The notes under the pieces are model-generated. The model was not told where the DNA came from, made no database searches, and saw only the letters and a program-made list of their open reading frames with translations. A DNA stretch of 64,000 nucleotides from assembly GCF_046614675.1 (NCBI RefSeq), contig NZ_JBKKJT010000003.1, forward strand, positions 620,001-684,000, in the 5' to 3' direction. The stretch comes from Chryseobacterium cupriresistens. Lineage in GTDB: Bacteria; Bacteroidota; Bacteroidia; Flavobacteriales; Weeksellaceae. Positions 35,063 to 43,786 of the stretch are shown here, piece after piece; the stretch's first letter is position 1, and each line of letters opens with the position of its first letter. The position numbers were made by a program, and so were the translations under genes.

Positions 35063-37585
35063 ATGAATTTTACAAAAAACATTTCGCTGTTTCTTACGTT
35101 GTTGTTTATATTTTTTGTAAAAGCAACCGAACCATTTATTTCTTTTGCTAAGACAGAAAATTCGGTGGTATTGAAAGAGCGTAATTCAGGTTTGATGCTT
35201 TTTTCAGACAGTGATTCGGATAAAGGAATTTTGCGTGCCGTTGCGAATCTTCAATCCGATTTTCAAAAAGTAACCGGTGTTCAGCCTCATCTTACTTCCC
35301 AAAACTCTGGCTTGAACGGAATGATCATCATTATTGGTGAAGCAGGTAAAAGCAAGACCATTGATAATTTAATTCGTCAAAAAAAGCTGGATGGAAAAGC
35401 ATTAACAGGGAAAAGAGAAAAATATATCATTCAGAATGTCAGTGATCCGTTTCCGGGCGTTTCTGAAGCCATTGTGATTGCAGGAAGTGATAAAAGAGGA
35501 ACGATTTACGGGATTTATGAAATGTCTAAGCAGATAGGTGTTTCACCATGGTATTATTGGGCAGATGTTCCGGTTGAGAAAAAAGAAAATGTATACTTTA
35601 AAAAAGGAATTTACACAGACGGAGAGCCTGCTGTAGAGTATCGCGGTATTTTCCTTAATGATGAAGAGCCTTCGTTGGGAGGATGGGCAAGAGCAACATT
35701 TGGCGGAGTAAACAGTAAGTTTTACGAAAAAGTTTTTGAACTGATTCTACGCCTTAAAGGAAACTATATCTGGCCGGCAATGTGGGGGAAAGCATTCTAT
35801 GACGACGATCCTCTGAGCGGCCCTTTAGCCAATGAAATGGGTATAGTCATGGGAACTTCCCACCATGAGCCTATGGCTTTGGCACAAACCGACTGGCACA
35901 GGTATATCAAAAAAAATAACCTCCCGAATGTCTGGGATTATGCTAAAAATGCGGACGTTTTACAAAAGTTCTGGAAATCCGGACTCGAAAGAAGCAAGAA
36001 CTGGGAAAAGCTTGTCACAGTGGGAATGCGCGGTGATGGTGACGAAGCAATGGGAGAGGGAACTAATATTTCCCTGCTGGAAAAAATTGTAAAAGACCAG
36101 CGTAAAATCATTGCTGATGTTACAGGAAAAAAGGCTGAGAAAACACCCCAGGTCTGGGCATTGTATAAAGAAGTTCAGGACTATTATGATAAAGGAATGA
36201 GGGTTCCGGATGATGTGATCCTGCTGTTCTGTGATGATAACTGGGGAAATGTAAGAAAGCTTCCTGATCTTTCGAAACCTTTGCATAAAGGTGGCTATGG
36301 AATTTATTACCACTTCGATTATGTCGGCGGCCCGAGAAATTCCAAGTGGATCAACATAAGTCCCATTCAGAGAGTCTGGGAGCAGATGAACCTTTCCTAT
36401 GAACACAAAGTAGATAAGCTTTGGGTCGTGAATGTAGGAGATTTAAAACCTATGGAGTTTCCGATCAGCTTTTTCCTGGAAATGGCCTGGAATCCGAAGC
36501 AGTTTAATGCTAAAAATCTTTTGGAATATACTGAGAAATGGGCTGCTCAGCAGTTTGGAGAAAAACACGCCAAAGAAATTGCCAGGATGATTAATCTGTA
36601 TTCCAAATACAACAGAAGAGTAACTCCTGAAACCCTTGACAGTAAAACATACAGCCTAGAGAATTACCATGAATTTGAAACGGTTTTAAATGATTACAGA
36701 GCATTAGCCGTAGAAGCTTTACGGTTAAAAGAACAGATTCCTGCCGAATATCAGGATGCTTATTATCAGCTGGTTCTGTACCCGATTGATGCATGCAGTA
36801 ATTTGTATGAAATGTACTATGCGGTAGAAAAAAACAGGGAACTCGCAGCGAAAAAAGATCCGGAAGCCAATTTCTATGCGGATAAAGCGAAGGCATGTTT
36901 TGAAAGAAATGCTTATCTGGATAATCAATACAATAATGTGATTGCCGGCGGAAAATGGAAGCATATGATGGATCAGATGAGGATAGGATATAAAAGCTGG
37001 GCAGACGGAAAAGAAAATATAATGCCTGAAGTGACCTATATTTCCGAAGCTGAGGTTCCCAAAGAAAAGGTATTTCAGGAGAAAAACGGCTATGTTTCCA
37101 TTGAAGCAGAAAATTTTGCAAGAATGAGCAATTCTGACCGGATCCATTGGGAAGTGATTCCTGATTTCGGGAAAACAAAGTCGGGTGTGACAACCTTTCC
37201 ACAGAATGCCTATCCAAAAGCTGATGAAAATATCTGGCTGGAATATGATATCAATTTTGAATCAAAAGGCGAGTTTGAAGTCCAGTTACTATTAGCTCCG
37301 ACTTTAAATTTTAATCATAATAAAGGACTCCGCTACGAAATTTCTTTTGACAACGAGACTCCACAAATTGTCAACTTCAATGGCCATTACAAAGGAGAAT
37401 TGGGAAGATGGCAGTCTGAACATATTATTAAATCCGCTACAAAACATTCGGTTCAGCAGGCTGGAAAACATAAGTTACGTTTCAGAGTGCTGGAACCCGG
37501 CATTGTCCTTGAAAAGATACTGATCAACACCGGAGGCTTAAAATCCTCTTACCTGGGCGCTCCCGAAAGCGAAATGCTTCACTGA
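35063..37585 (+). CDS. GH115 alpha-glucuronidase
   Basis: 840 residues with a signal peptide. GH115 removes 4-O-methyl-D-glucuronic acid from internal or terminal xylose of glucuronoxylan. The family blocks are clear: GIFLNDEEPSLGGWA, LKGNYIWPAMWGKAFYDDDP, MGTSHHEPM, LLFCDDNWGNVRKLP, GGYGIYYHFDYVGGPRNSKW and MEFPISFFLEMAWNP. A C-terminal sandwich from about residue 690 is shared by members. It links the secreted enzymes to the glucuronate operon. It ends the long gene run that started at 17387. Confidence 0.95.
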   Translation: MNFTKNISLFLTLLFIFFVKATEPFISFAKTENSVVLKERNSGLMLFSDSDSDKGILRAVANLQSDFQKVTGVQPHLTSQNSGLNGMIIIIGEAGKSKTIDNLIRQKKLDGKALTGKREKYIIQNVSDPFPGVSEAIVIAGSDKRGTIYGIYEMSKQIGVSPWYYWADVPVEKKENVYFKKGIYTDGEPAVEYRGIFLNDEEPSLGGWARATFGGVNSKFYEKVFELILRLKGNYIWPAMWGKAFYDDDPLSGPLANEMGIVMGTSHHEPMALAQTDWHRYIKKNNLPNVWDYAKNADVLQKFWKSGLERSKNWEKLVTVGMRGDGDEAMGEGTNISLLEKIVKDQRKIIADVTGKKAEKTPQVWALYKEVQDYYDKGMRVPDDVILLFCDDNWGNVRKLPDLSKPLHKGGYGIYYHFDYVGGPRNSKWINISPIQRVWEQMNLSYEHKVDKLWVVNVGDLKPMEFPISFFLEMAWNPKQFNAKNLLEYTEKWAAQQFGEKHAKEIARMINLYSKYNRRVTPETLDSKTYSLENYHEFETVLNDYRALAVEALRLKEQIPAEYQDAYYQLVLYPIDACSNLYEMYYAVEKNRELAAKKDPEANFYADKAKACFERNAYLDNQYNNVIAGGKWKHMMDQMRIGYKSWADGKENIMPEVTYISEAEVPKEKVFQEKNGYVSIEAENFARMSNSDRIHWEVIPDFGKTKSGVTTFPQNAYPKADENIWLEYDINFESKGEFEVQLLLAPTLNFNHNKGLRYEISFDNETPQIVNFNGHYKGELGRWQSEHIIKSATKHSVQQAGKHKLRFRVLEPGIVLEKILINTGGLKSSYLGAPESEMLH

Positions 37586-37691
37586 TTGACCCAATATTCA
37601 TCACAAACAACACTTTAATTATGAAACACGAATCTTAATTCACATTCCAATCTGAAATACAGTTCCCTCACAGAGAATGAGGAGAAAGAAC

Positions 37692-37782
37692 AGCGAATGA
37701 TTTTGTAAGCAACTTTATTTAACAGATCGCTGCCTGATATCATTCAGGGTATTTTCCTGACGGTTTTTGAAAATCAACCGTC
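37692..37782 (+). other. structured region with three inverted repeats
   Basis: The 269-bp gap between GH115 and GH30 holds CAGCGA/TCGCTG (37692-37697 and 37726-37731), CCTGA-TATCAT-TCAGG (37733-37748) and GACGGTT/AACCGTC (37759-37765 and 37776-37782). None has a T-run directly after, so a simple terminator is not evident. They could be a structured leader of the GH30 gene, a repeat remnant or operators. Confidence 0.4.
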
Positions 37783-37854
37783 TTGATGGGGAATCTATTG
37801 CCCTTACTTTAATTGTTTACGATCAAAATCACGACTATCTAAAACTAAACCATT

Positions 37855-40593
37855 ATGAAAAAACTTTTAAATCTTTTCAGCATTCATTCTATATGTTTGT
37901 TTTTCAGTTGTCTGGCTTATGGGCAGCTTACTACTGTAAAAATTGATAAGAACACATCTTATCAGAAAATAAAAGGATTCGGTGGATTTGTATGCAGTCC
38001 CCAGTTTGCGTATAACCATATGTCTACCTCAGAGATTCAGACACTTTGGGGAGCTTCCAGTGAAGGCGGATATAACATTATGAGATTGTATATCCCTGAA
38101 AACAGCAGCAACTGGAGTTCTGTACTGGCTACAGCACAGCTCGCCAAATCTATGGGACTTACCATTTTTGCTTCGCCCTGGACCATGCCAGCAGCCTGGA
38201 AAACTAATAACCATGTCAATGCTGTCTATACAGATGCCAATGGTGTACAGCAGATCGGATATTTAAAGCCGGAAAATTATCAGGATTATGCCCTTTATCT
38301 CAACAGTTTTGTAACCTATCTTCAGAACAACGGAGTAGAACTTGATTATATCTCCATTCAAAATGAGCCGGACGAAATGGCTCAGTATCAGGGATGTATC
38401 TGGACTCCTTCACAAATTGCAACTTTTATCAAAAACTATGGGCAGCTCATCAACTGTAAAGTGATTGCCCCGGAAAGTGTGGGATTTACGGATAATTTTG
38501 CCAATGCTTTGCTGGATCCTTCGGCAATGGCTAATTTTGAAGTGTATGGAGGGCATCAATACGGGCTTATGCAGTCTACCTACAAACAATTCCAGAATTA
38601 CAACAAAGAAATCTGGCAGACAGAATATCTGATCAACTGGAACTCTTCATCCACCCAGCCGGCACGAGATTTCAGCTGGAATACAGATGCTTTTACTTTT
38701 GCCAGCAGTGTCAACAATGCATTACTGGGAAATATCAATGCCTGGATTCATTACTCTGCCAAACGCTATTATGGCTTAATGGGTGACGGAACTTACGGAA
38801 CTCCCGCAGGTGTAATGACCAAAAGAGGCTATATTCTTTCACATTATGCCAAGTACACAACAGGAAAGACGAGAATAGAAGCTAAATGGGATGACAAAAC
38901 CGGAGTTTTACAAGGCTCTTCTTATATTTCCCAGGATGGAAATCAGGTTGTTCTTATGGTCATCAATCCTTCTCAGAACACGTATAGCTTGAAGGTTGAC
39001 TTGCCTTTTTACACAACTTCAGGAACAAAAGTATTGACCAATACACAATCCAATATGGTTACCACGCCTATTTCTTTGAGTACAGCAACATTCCGGCCTA
39101 CTGCTGATATCAGCCCTTCCAGTGTCATGACATTTGTTTTTAATAAAAGCGGCGACAGGCCTGCTTCTCTCATGACAGGCGGTGATATCCATTATAATAA
39201 AATTGAAGCCCAGACTGCTACCAGTACAGCTTTTGGTACGGGATTCAATATCAGCAATACAACGGTGACGTTCTCTAATCCAAGCCCTCTTATCAGTAAT
39301 AATATGACTGCGGCTAACGGATATCTTCAGCTTAATGACAGGTACAATAAGCTGATCCTGCATGTAAATAGCTATACAACGGCGGGACAAAGTTACTCAG
39401 ACAATACGACTTTATACTATATCAACAGCCAGGGAGTAACGAAATCATATAATTACGGCAAGATTAATTTTCCGCAGGGAGGAAACTTCGATATCACATT
39501 AGATATTTCAAGACAGGTGCTTACAGACGGATGCAAAGGAATTTTAGGATTGAGAAATTCCAATTACAGTTCTGTGCTTACGCTTAATCTGGGCGATGTT
39601 TATTTCAATGTGGGTAATGAAATTGCCTCAAAATTTGGAGGAACCTATTCCGCAAGCGATAGCTATCTGATGGATGCCCTGGAAAATGGCTACTACACTT
39701 CTGTAGACTTCAGAAATGCTGCAGGAGTTACTTCTTCCAATAACTGGCAGCCTATGAGTGCCAACTCTAACAGCATTTATTATGTGAATTCAAACGTAAG
39801 TTCATCTGCCAATAATGTGATCTCTGGTACTACATGCTCAAATCTTGTCCTTTCCGGTCAGGGTATGGATTTTCAGGTGCCGTTTAACTTCACAGCCAAT
39901 ACAGCTTCTTACAGCCGTATATTTAATGGTTATGACGTCCTGATCTTACCATTCCAGGCTAATATACCTTCCGGAGTTACTGCTTATACGATGTCACCTG
40001 GAGCAAGCAATATCGGCTGTACCCCAATTTCCAACGGAATTATACCCGCAAATACTCCGGTAATCATCAATGCGACAGGAAATATTACTTTCAATGGTTC
40101 AGGAAATGTTTCTACCCCGAAAGCTATCACGGTCAACCAGATGAACGGAGTTTACCAGAGCATCAAAGTTCCGGCCAATGCTTATGTGCTGAAAACAGAA
40201 AACGGAGTAACAGGCTTCTATAAAATAACTGCCGGAAGTGAGCCTGCAATAGGATCTTTCAAAGCTTATCTTACAGAAGAAAATGCTTATTCAGCCAATG
40301 TTCTTCCTTTAAACTTCGGATCGTTAAGTGCCAGAAACATTTCTGCTGAAGCTAAAAAAGAGGGAATAAAAATATATCCTAATCCGGTAAAAGCAGATCT
40401 TTTCATTGATTCTGATTTGTCAGAAGCAGCGGCCACTATTTTTGATGCTAGAGGAAGTGTTATCAGAACCGGGTTGAAAATAAATTCAGGGAAAAACCAA
40501 ATTAATGTGGGGAATTTCCCGGCTGGTATTTACTTTATTGAGGTTGCTCAAAAAAATAATATTGTGGTAAAACAAAAATTTATCAAAGAGTAA
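37855..40593 (+). CDS. GH30 endo-xylanase (glucuronoxylanase type) secreted by T9SS
   Basis: 912 residues. Signal peptide, then a GH30 barrel and side sandwich to about 435: acid/base Glu171 in ISIQNEPDEM and nucleophile Glu257 in IWQTEYL. The barrel resembles subfamily 8, whose members cut xylan guided by a methylglucuronic acid branch. Residues about 440-825 are a Ser/Asn-rich beta region I cannot assign, ending in a FKAYL-type sandwich. The last 75 residues (IKIYPNPVKADLFID ... GIYFIEV ... KQKFIKE) are a type A sorting domain of the type IX secretion system, so the enzyme is exported and probably attached to the surface. It is the only T9SS cargo recognised in the window. Confidence 0.92.
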   Translation: MKKLLNLFSIHSICLFFSCLAYGQLTTVKIDKNTSYQKIKGFGGFVCSPQFAYNHMSTSEIQTLWGASSEGGYNIMRLYIPENSSNWSSVLATAQLAKSMGLTIFASPWTMPAAWKTNNHVNAVYTDANGVQQIGYLKPENYQDYALYLNSFVTYLQNNGVELDYISIQNEPDEMAQYQGCIWTPSQIATFIKNYGQLINCKVIAPESVGFTDNFANALLDPSAMANFEVYGGHQYGLMQSTYKQFQNYNKEIWQTEYLINWNSSSTQPARDFSWNTDAFTFASSVNNALLGNINAWIHYSAKRYYGLMGDGTYGTPAGVMTKRGYILSHYAKYTTGKTRIEAKWDDKTGVLQGSSYISQDGNQVVLMVINPSQNTYSLKVDLPFYTTSGTKVLTNTQSNMVTTPISLSTATFRPTADISPSSVMTFVFNKSGDRPASLMTGGDIHYNKIEAQTATSTAFGTGFNISNTTVTFSNPSPLISNNMTAANGYLQLNDRYNKLILHVNSYTTAGQSYSDNTTLYYINSQGVTKSYNYGKINFPQGGNFDITLDISRQVLTDGCKGILGLRNSNYSSVLTLNLGDVYFNVGNEIASKFGGTYSASDSYLMDALENGYYTSVDFRNAAGVTSSNNWQPMSANSNSIYYVNSNVSSSANNVISGTTCSNLVLSGQGMDFQVPFNFTANTASYSRIFNGYDVLILPFQANIPSGVTAYTMSPGASNIGCTPISNGIIPANTPVIINATGNITFNGSGNVSTPKAITVNQMNGVYQSIKVPANAYVLKTENGVTGFYKITAGSEPAIGSFKAYLTEENAYSANVLPLNFGSLSARNISAEAKKEGIKIYPNPVKADLFIDSDLSEAAATIFDARGSVIRTGLKINSGKNQINVGNFPAGIYFIEVAQKNNIVVKQKFIKE

Positions 40594-40602
40594 ATTGAGT
40601 CC

Positions 40603-40639
40603 AAAGCCACCATGAGCACTGCTTATGGTGGCTTTATTT
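40603..40639 (+). terminator. intrinsic terminator after GH30
   Basis: AAAGCCACCAT (40603-40613) pairs with ATGGTGGCTTT (40625-40635) over an 11-nt loop that can itself fold (AGC with GCT). TTTATTT follows. It ends the GH30 transcript and separates it from the GH3-GH51 unit. Confidence 0.8.
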
Positions 40640-40690
40640 CTACAATTTGGTAGATGAAAACCAAAAGTAAGTAGGATTTACTATTAATTT

Positions 40691-40709
40691 AAGTGTATTA
40701 TTTACATTT
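40691..40709 (+). promoter_or_regulatory. operator-like inverted repeat, site 2
   Basis: AAGTGT-N7-ACATTT. It ends 16 bp before a TATATTTG box, so the repeat covers the place of the -33 element. A bound repressor here would block RNA polymerase. The 48 bp from 40691 match 45806-45853 in 44 positions. Confidence 0.75.
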
Positions 40710-40725
40710 ATTTAAAATAGAACGT

Positions 40726-40733
40726 TATATTTG
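40726..40733 (+). promoter_or_regulatory. -7 box of the GH3-GH51 unit
   Basis: TATATTTG, a match to TAnnTTTG. Transcription would start near 40740, which leaves a leader of about 360 nt before the GH3 start codon, filled largely by a tandem repeat. Confidence 0.7.
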
Positions 40734-40800
40734 TTTTTCATTGCATTGTTGCTGAATAATACTGGCAATTTGTATAAAATAAGAATGAAAACATAATTAT

Positions 40801-41085
40801 CCGTAAAAATCTGTAAAATAAGTGGTTGAAATGATTAATCACAAAATCAACAACCATTTTTCGGACTTTGCTAACCCCATTCTTATAAAGAAATATGCAC
40901 AGTCATCAGTGAAAATCCGTGAAATCAGTGGGTTGAAAATGATTAATCACAAAATCAACAGCCATTTTTCGGACTTTGCTAACCCCATTCTTATAAAGAA
41001 ATATGCGCAGTCATCTGTGAAAATCCGTGAAATCTGTGGTTAGAAAATCATTAATTACAGAATCCACAAAGTCTTAGGACTTTAT
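40801..41085 (+). repeat. 108-bp tandem repeat in the leader of GH3
   Basis: Two nearly identical 108-bp units begin at 40831 and 40939. A degenerate third begins at 41047, and the tail of an earlier one is seen at 40801-40830. Each unit contains phrases like AAAATCCGTGAAATC and TTTTTCGGACTTTGC, typical of flavobacterial dispersed repeats. Because 108 is a multiple of 3 the copies keep one frame open, which gives a false small ORF. Confidence 0.85.
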
Positions 41086-41100
41086 TGAAACCATATACCT

Positions 41101-43734
41101 ATGAAAAGAATTGTAATAATCCTATGTGCAACGCTTGCAGCACCTTTATTTTTTGCCCAGAGCCATTATAAATATCCATTCAGAAACCCGGATCTTCCGG
41201 TTAATGAAAGAATTGAGAATCTCCTTTCTTTACTCACAACAGAAGAAAAGATTGGGATGATGATGGATAACTCCCAGGCAGTTCCCCGTTTGGAAATTCC
41301 TGCCTACGGATGGTGGAATGAAGCACTTCACGGAGTGGCCAGAGCAGGAACAGCCACAGTTTTTCCTCAGGCAATCGGGATGGCGGCCACATGGGATGTT
41401 CCGGAGCATTTGAAAACTTTTGAAATGATCTCTGATGAAGCACGGGCAAAATACAACAGATCTTTTGATGAAGCCCAAAAAACAGGGCGGTACGAAGGAC
41501 TTACCTTCTGGACACCCAATATCAATATTTTCCGTGACCCAAGATGGGGAAGAGGCCAGGAAACCTATGGTGAAGACCCTTATCTTACCTCCGTTCTGGG
41601 CGTTGCAGCAGTAAAAGGCCTGCAGGGAAACGATCCGAAATTTTTTAAAACCCACGCTTGTGCCAAACATTTTGCAGTACACAGCGGACCGGAATGGAAC
41701 CGCCATTCCTACAATGCAGAAATTTCAAAAAGAGATCTGTATGAGACCTATCTGCCAGCTTTTAAAGCATTGGTTCAGGAAGGGAATGTAAGAGAAGTAA
41801 TGTGTGCTTACAATGCTTTTGACGGGCAGCCATGTTGTGCAAACAATACTTTACTTACTGAAATCCTCCGTGGAAAATGGAAGTATGACGGAATGGTAGT
41901 CTCAGACTGCTGGGCACTGGCCGATTTCTTTCAGAAAAAATACCACGGCACCCATCCTGACGAAAAAACAACCGCAGCAGATGCCCTGAAACATTCCACG
42001 GATCTGGAATGCGGAGATACCTATAACAATCTGAATAAATCTCTGGCAAGCGGACTGATTACCGAAAAAGATATTGATGCGTCGATGCGCAGAATCCTGA
42101 AAGGCTGGTTTGAACTGGGAATGCTTGATCCGAAATCTTCCGTTCACTGGAATACCATTCCGTATTCTGTAGTCGATTCTGAAGAACATAAAAAGCAGGC
42201 ACTGAAAATGGCACAAAAGTCAATTGTGCTGATGAAAAACGAAAAGAATATTCTGCCTCTCAGCAGAAATATTAAAAAAATTGCCGTTGTAGGACCAAAC
42301 GCTGATGACGGATTGATGCAGTTAGGAAACTATAATGGAACCCCTTCTTCCATTGTAACGATTTTAGAAGGAATCAAAACCAAATTCCCGAATGCTGAAA
42401 TTATCTACGAAAAAGGAAGCGAAGTCACAGATCCTTCTTCCAGAACATCACTCTATCAAAATTTTATCAGTCAGAAAAACGGCGCAAAAGGAATGAAAGT
42501 AGAGTTTTTCAATAACAATGAATTCAAAGGGCAGCCGGCCAATACTTCTGTAAATTCAACCGCCATCAGCTACAACAGCTTTGGGGGAACCCAATTGGCA
42601 CCCAATGTAGGAAGAGAAAATACCTCAGCCATCATTTCAGGCATTTTCAAAAGTACCTATACAGGAGAGGTCGTGTTTTCTGCTTCCACTTCCGATATCT
42701 ATACACTTTTCGTGGACGGAAAAGAAATCGCAACAAGGAAAGGACCTGATGCAAGACATCCTTCAGAGTTTCCTGTAAAAATGGAAAAAGGAAAAGAATA
42801 CAAGATAGAACTGCGTCATACACAAAAAGGAAAATATGTGAGTATCACTTTTGAAGTGTACAGAAAAGACCCTGTTAATTTTGTTTCGGTGAGGGAAAAG
42901 GTGAAAAATGCAGACGTTATTGTCTTTGCAGGCGGACTTTCTCCAAGTCTGGAAGGTGAAGAGATGATGGTAAATGCAGAAGGCTTCAGAGGAGGTGACA
43001 AAACTTCGATTGCCCTTCCTAAAGTGCAACGGGAACTGTTAGCGGAGCTTAGAAAAACCGGAAAACCTGTTGTTTTTGTTCTTTGTACCGGAAGTGCTCT
43101 GGGATTGGAACAGGATGAGAAAAATTATGATGCCCTGTTGAATGCCTGGTATGGCGGACAATCAGGAGGAACGGCCGTAGCAGATGTTTTGGCAGGGGAT
43201 TATAACCCTTCAGGAAAATTACCCATTACCTTTTACAAAAACCTTGAGCAGCTGGATAACGCTCTTTCAAAGACAAGCAAACACGAAGGATTTGAAAATT
43301 ATGATATGCAGGGAAGAACGTACCGTTATATGACGGAAAAGCCTCTTTATCCGTTCGGGCATGGCCTGAGCTATTCAAAATTTGTTTATGGAGATTCAAA
43401 ACTCAGCAAAAATACTATCAATACCAACGAAAATGTGACGATCACAATTCCGGTAACCAATGTTTCAGAAAGGGATGGCGAAGAAGTCGCTCAGGTCTAT
43501 ATCAAAAGAAATAATGATACCCAGGCACCGGTAAAAACGTTAAGGGCTTTTGAAAGAGTTTTAATCAAATCTAAAGAAACAAAAAATATTCAGCTAACCC
43601 TCTCCAAAGAGTCATTTGCCTTCTATGATGAAAAAGCAGATGATCTGGTTTCAAAACCCGGCGATTATACCATTTTTTATGGCGGAACTTCTGATGATGC
43701 CGTGTTGAAAAGCATTCCATTAACAGTAAAATAA
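41101..43734 (+). CDS. GH3 beta-xylosidase with PA14 insertion
   Basis: 877 residues, signal peptide ending FFAQ. GH3 N-terminal barrel with GWWNEALHGVARAG, AKHFAVHSGPEWNRH and the nucleophile Asp269 in GMVVSDCWA. This set matches the beta-xylosidase branch. The second GH3 domain is split by a PA14 domain (about 455-595, MKVEFFNNNEFKG ... SDIYTLFVDGKEI), and a fibronectin III-like domain closes the protein. It likely releases xylose from xylo-oligosaccharides in the periplasm. It is transcribed from the operator-promoter at 40691-40733 together with GH51, 52 bp downstream. Confidence 0.93.
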   Translation: MKRIVIILCATLAAPLFFAQSHYKYPFRNPDLPVNERIENLLSLLTTEEKIGMMMDNSQAVPRLEIPAYGWWNEALHGVARAGTATVFPQAIGMAATWDVPEHLKTFEMISDEARAKYNRSFDEAQKTGRYEGLTFWTPNINIFRDPRWGRGQETYGEDPYLTSVLGVAAVKGLQGNDPKFFKTHACAKHFAVHSGPEWNRHSYNAEISKRDLYETYLPAFKALVQEGNVREVMCAYNAFDGQPCCANNTLLTEILRGKWKYDGMVVSDCWALADFFQKKYHGTHPDEKTTAADALKHSTDLECGDTYNNLNKSLASGLITEKDIDASMRRILKGWFELGMLDPKSSVHWNTIPYSVVDSEEHKKQALKMAQKSIVLMKNEKNILPLSRNIKKIAVVGPNADDGLMQLGNYNGTPSSIVTILEGIKTKFPNAEIIYEKGSEVTDPSSRTSLYQNFISQKNGAKGMKVEFFNNNEFKGQPANTSVNSTAISYNSFGGTQLAPNVGRENTSAIISGIFKSTYTGEVVFSASTSDIYTLFVDGKEIATRKGPDARHPSEFPVKMEKGKEYKIELRHTQKGKYVSITFEVYRKDPVNFVSVREKVKNADVIVFAGGLSPSLEGEEMMVNAEGFRGGDKTSIALPKVQRELLAELRKTGKPVVFVLCTGSALGLEQDEKNYDALLNAWYGGQSGGTAVADVLAGDYNPSGKLPITFYKNLEQLDNALSKTSKHEGFENYDMQGRTYRYMTEKPLYPFGHGLSYSKFVYGDSKLSKNTINTNENVTITIPVTNVSERDGEEVAQVYIKRNNDTQAPVKTLRAFERVLIKSKETKNIQLTLSKESFAFYDEKADDLVSKPGDYTIFYGGTSDDAVLKSIPLTVK

Positions 43735-43786
43735 AAATTGATTCAAGACAAATTGAGACATGCTTTAGTTTTCAAAATAACGATCT

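Noticed and set aside
36591..37217. Minus-strand frame of 208 codons inside GH115
   Set aside because: It is a shadow of the GH115 coding frame with no recognisable domain.
40822..41043. Small protein with two near-identical halves
   Set aside because: It is produced by a 108-bp non-coding tandem repeat whose length is a multiple of three; no signal, start region or homology speaks for a gene.
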